Assembly: GCA_934373375.1 (NCBI GenBank)
Contig: CAKROP010000145.1
Coordinates: 1 to 5,953 of the forward strand
Reading direction: 5' to 3'
Length of the DNA: 5,953 bases
Source of the DNA: an uncultured Anaerosacchariphilus sp.
GTDB lineage: Bacteria > Bacillota > Clostridia > Lachnospirales > Lachnospiraceae
The notes under the pieces are model-generated. The model was not told the origin of the DNA, did not search any database, and was given only the letters and a program-made list of their open reading frames with translations. Each line of letters begins with the position of its first letter. Within the stretch, counting starts at the first letter, position 1. This document shows positions 4,869-5,953 of the stretch, piece after piece. A program made the translations under genes and the position numbers.

Positions 4869-5953
4869 CTACGGACAATGAATCTGAATTCCGGTTTCAA
4901 ATTTCTGATCGTCTACAATTACCCGCACATCAAAATCACCATGCAGGCCCGCCTTATTTACACTGAGTGTTATATTTCTTGGGTCCTTCTCAATAAATGT
5001 TCCGCAACACAAAGCTGTAAACTTATTTTTAGAGGTGGAAATAAAATATCCGTGCTGTTCATCACTGTTCGGCTTCTCCAGCATCAGCATAACCAGCTGG
5101 CCGCCTTCGAAAATAGCCTTGAAGGTAAACCTGTCCTCTTCCTCGGTAAAGCTTGCCTCATACCGATAAGGGAGCAGCTCTCCGCTGGGTTCCATAGGAA
5201 TCAGGGTGTCGAACTCGGGAGTCACACCCATCTCACCTACACGCTCTCCCTCGCCCAGAGGAAGATTCTCCTGATCATGATATAACGGAAGCTTTTCCGC
5301 GCGGTAAAAATTGCCTTCTATCTTCAGTTCCATAATGACCTTGTTATCCAGAACTTCTACGGTAATACTCTCCGCCCGGACGTTGGGATCTCCCTGCATC
5401 AGCGCCGCCGGCTTTTCAGAAGCATGTTCACCGTAATACTGAATTCCACCGGAATGTACCAGATAATGTCCTTCATCATAAAATTCCACATTTCCAATAT
5501 AAGAAGAGAAAAATTCCTCGCCCAGTTCCTTGCCGTACTGCCAACGCTGCTCAATGGTCATCTCTTCGCGGTTGATACGGTAAAGAACGCCTCTGGAAAA
5601 GTTATCTTTATTCAACAGAAACTTCTCCCGAATCTTGGAACGGTAATGACCGTTGTCAAAACACATGATGTCACCGTTCGGCGTCACAAGGCAGGCATGC
5701 TGCTCATAGGGCCAGTCGAAATCTCCCTCACCAACAGGCTTAAAAAAATATTTCAGCTTTTCTTCCGGCCAGGTCTCCGGATCGCCTAAAATCCAGTTCA
5801 ACTCGCCCGTCTCATAATCGATGTTGATAATACTGTCCGTGTGCCGGCCGGACAAGGTGATAGAATTCGTGTTTTTGTCATACCACAATGCGTTATTGTG
5901 GAACCAGTCCTTATCCGTGTAGCCGCCTGACGGGCCGTCTCCCGGAGTCAGGC
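4869..5953 (-). CDS. assT: Aryl-sulfate sulfotransferase, C-terminal part (5' end outside window)
   Basis: The frame is open from the right window edge to a TAG at 4871-4869, giving 360 codons. A TTG at 5888 is internal, because 21 codons before it continue the protein. PAPS-independent arylsulfotransferases move a sulfuryl group from one phenolic sulfate to another phenol through a sulfo-histidine. Family-type segments are KDWFHNNALWYD (fragment residues 14-25), ITLSGRHTDSIINIDYETGE (31-50), LNWILGDPETW (51-61) and WPYEQHACLV (80-89). H18, H37 and H85 are candidates for the conserved active-site histidines, with R36 beside H37. C87 and C97 flank that last segment. A beta-rich domain of about 150 residues, without recognisable motifs, closes the protein. 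The N-terminal part is missing, so signal peptide and location cannot be judged. It is the first visible gene of the operon that continues into trxB and trx. Confidence 0.85.
   Translation of the reverse strand, partial: LTPGDGPSGGYTDKDWFHNNALWYDKNTNSITLSGRHTDSIINIDYETGELNWILGDPETWPEEKLKYFFKPVGEGDFDWPYEQHACLVTPNGDIMCFDNGHYRSKIREKFLLNKDNFSRGVLYRINREEMTIEQRWQYGKELGEEFFSSYIGNVEFYDEGHYLVHSGGIQYYGEHASEKPAALMQGDPNVRAESITVEVLDNKVIMELKIEGNFYRAEKLPLYHDQENLPLGEGERVGEMGVTPEFDTLIPMEPSGELLPYRYEASFTEEEDRFTFKAIFEGGQLVMLMLEKPNSDEQHGYFISTSKNKFTALCCGTFIEKDPRNITLSVNKAGLHGDFDVRVIVDDQKFETGIQIHCP

Noticed and set aside
4878..5285. A 135-codon + strand frame under the sulfotransferase
   Set aside because: It is antisense to a clear protein family member and has no motif of its own.

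Overview
The window looks like part of a chromosome from the Clostridia, most probably a gut Lachnospiraceae-type organism. This is inferred from four things: moderate GC content with AT-rich intergenic DNA, strong Shine-Dalgarno sequences, a Y-family polymerase paired with a small DRAAQF-type protein, and the protein sequences themselves. No tRNA, rRNA, CRISPR array, insertion sequence or phage gene is visible.

Layout. A MATE-family efflux transporter, cut at its 5' end, runs on the + strand to position 531. Everything else is on the - strand. Read in the direction of transcription (right to left), the first unit is an aryl-sulfate sulfotransferase (cut by the right window edge), then thioredoxin reductase, then thioredoxin. 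These three genes are 15-20 nt apart and end at a clear intrinsic terminator (3541-3571), so they look like one operon. The second unit begins after a leader of about 220 nt (3322-3540) that holds an extended -10 promoter, an inverted-repeat cluster and a possible 45-codon ORF. Its gene is a SpoU/TrmH-family RNA 2'-O-methyltransferase. The third unit starts immediately after that gene. A good sigma-A promoter abutted by a LexA (SOS) box drives a UmuC/UvrX-like Y-family DNA polymerase and a 68-residue YolD-like partner. This unit converges on the MATE gene, with a 61-bp gap between them.

How the genes work together. The polymerase pair is a DNA-damage-inducible translesion synthesis cassette whose operator can be read directly. 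The sulfotransferase-reductase-thioredoxin operon links a sulfuryl-transfer enzyme to a thiol redox pair. This resembles in outline, without homology of the redox parts, the enterobacterial assT-dsbL-dsbI arrangement. The reductase is unusual: the basic HRRxxxR segment that binds the NADPH 2'-phosphate is absent, and the partner thioredoxin has TCGPC instead of WCGPC. The electron donor and the client of this pair are therefore open questions, and this is the most interesting part of the window. Several genes have TTG-initiated longer frames. In each case an ATG with a well-placed Shine-Dalgarno is the better start, and those starts are used here.
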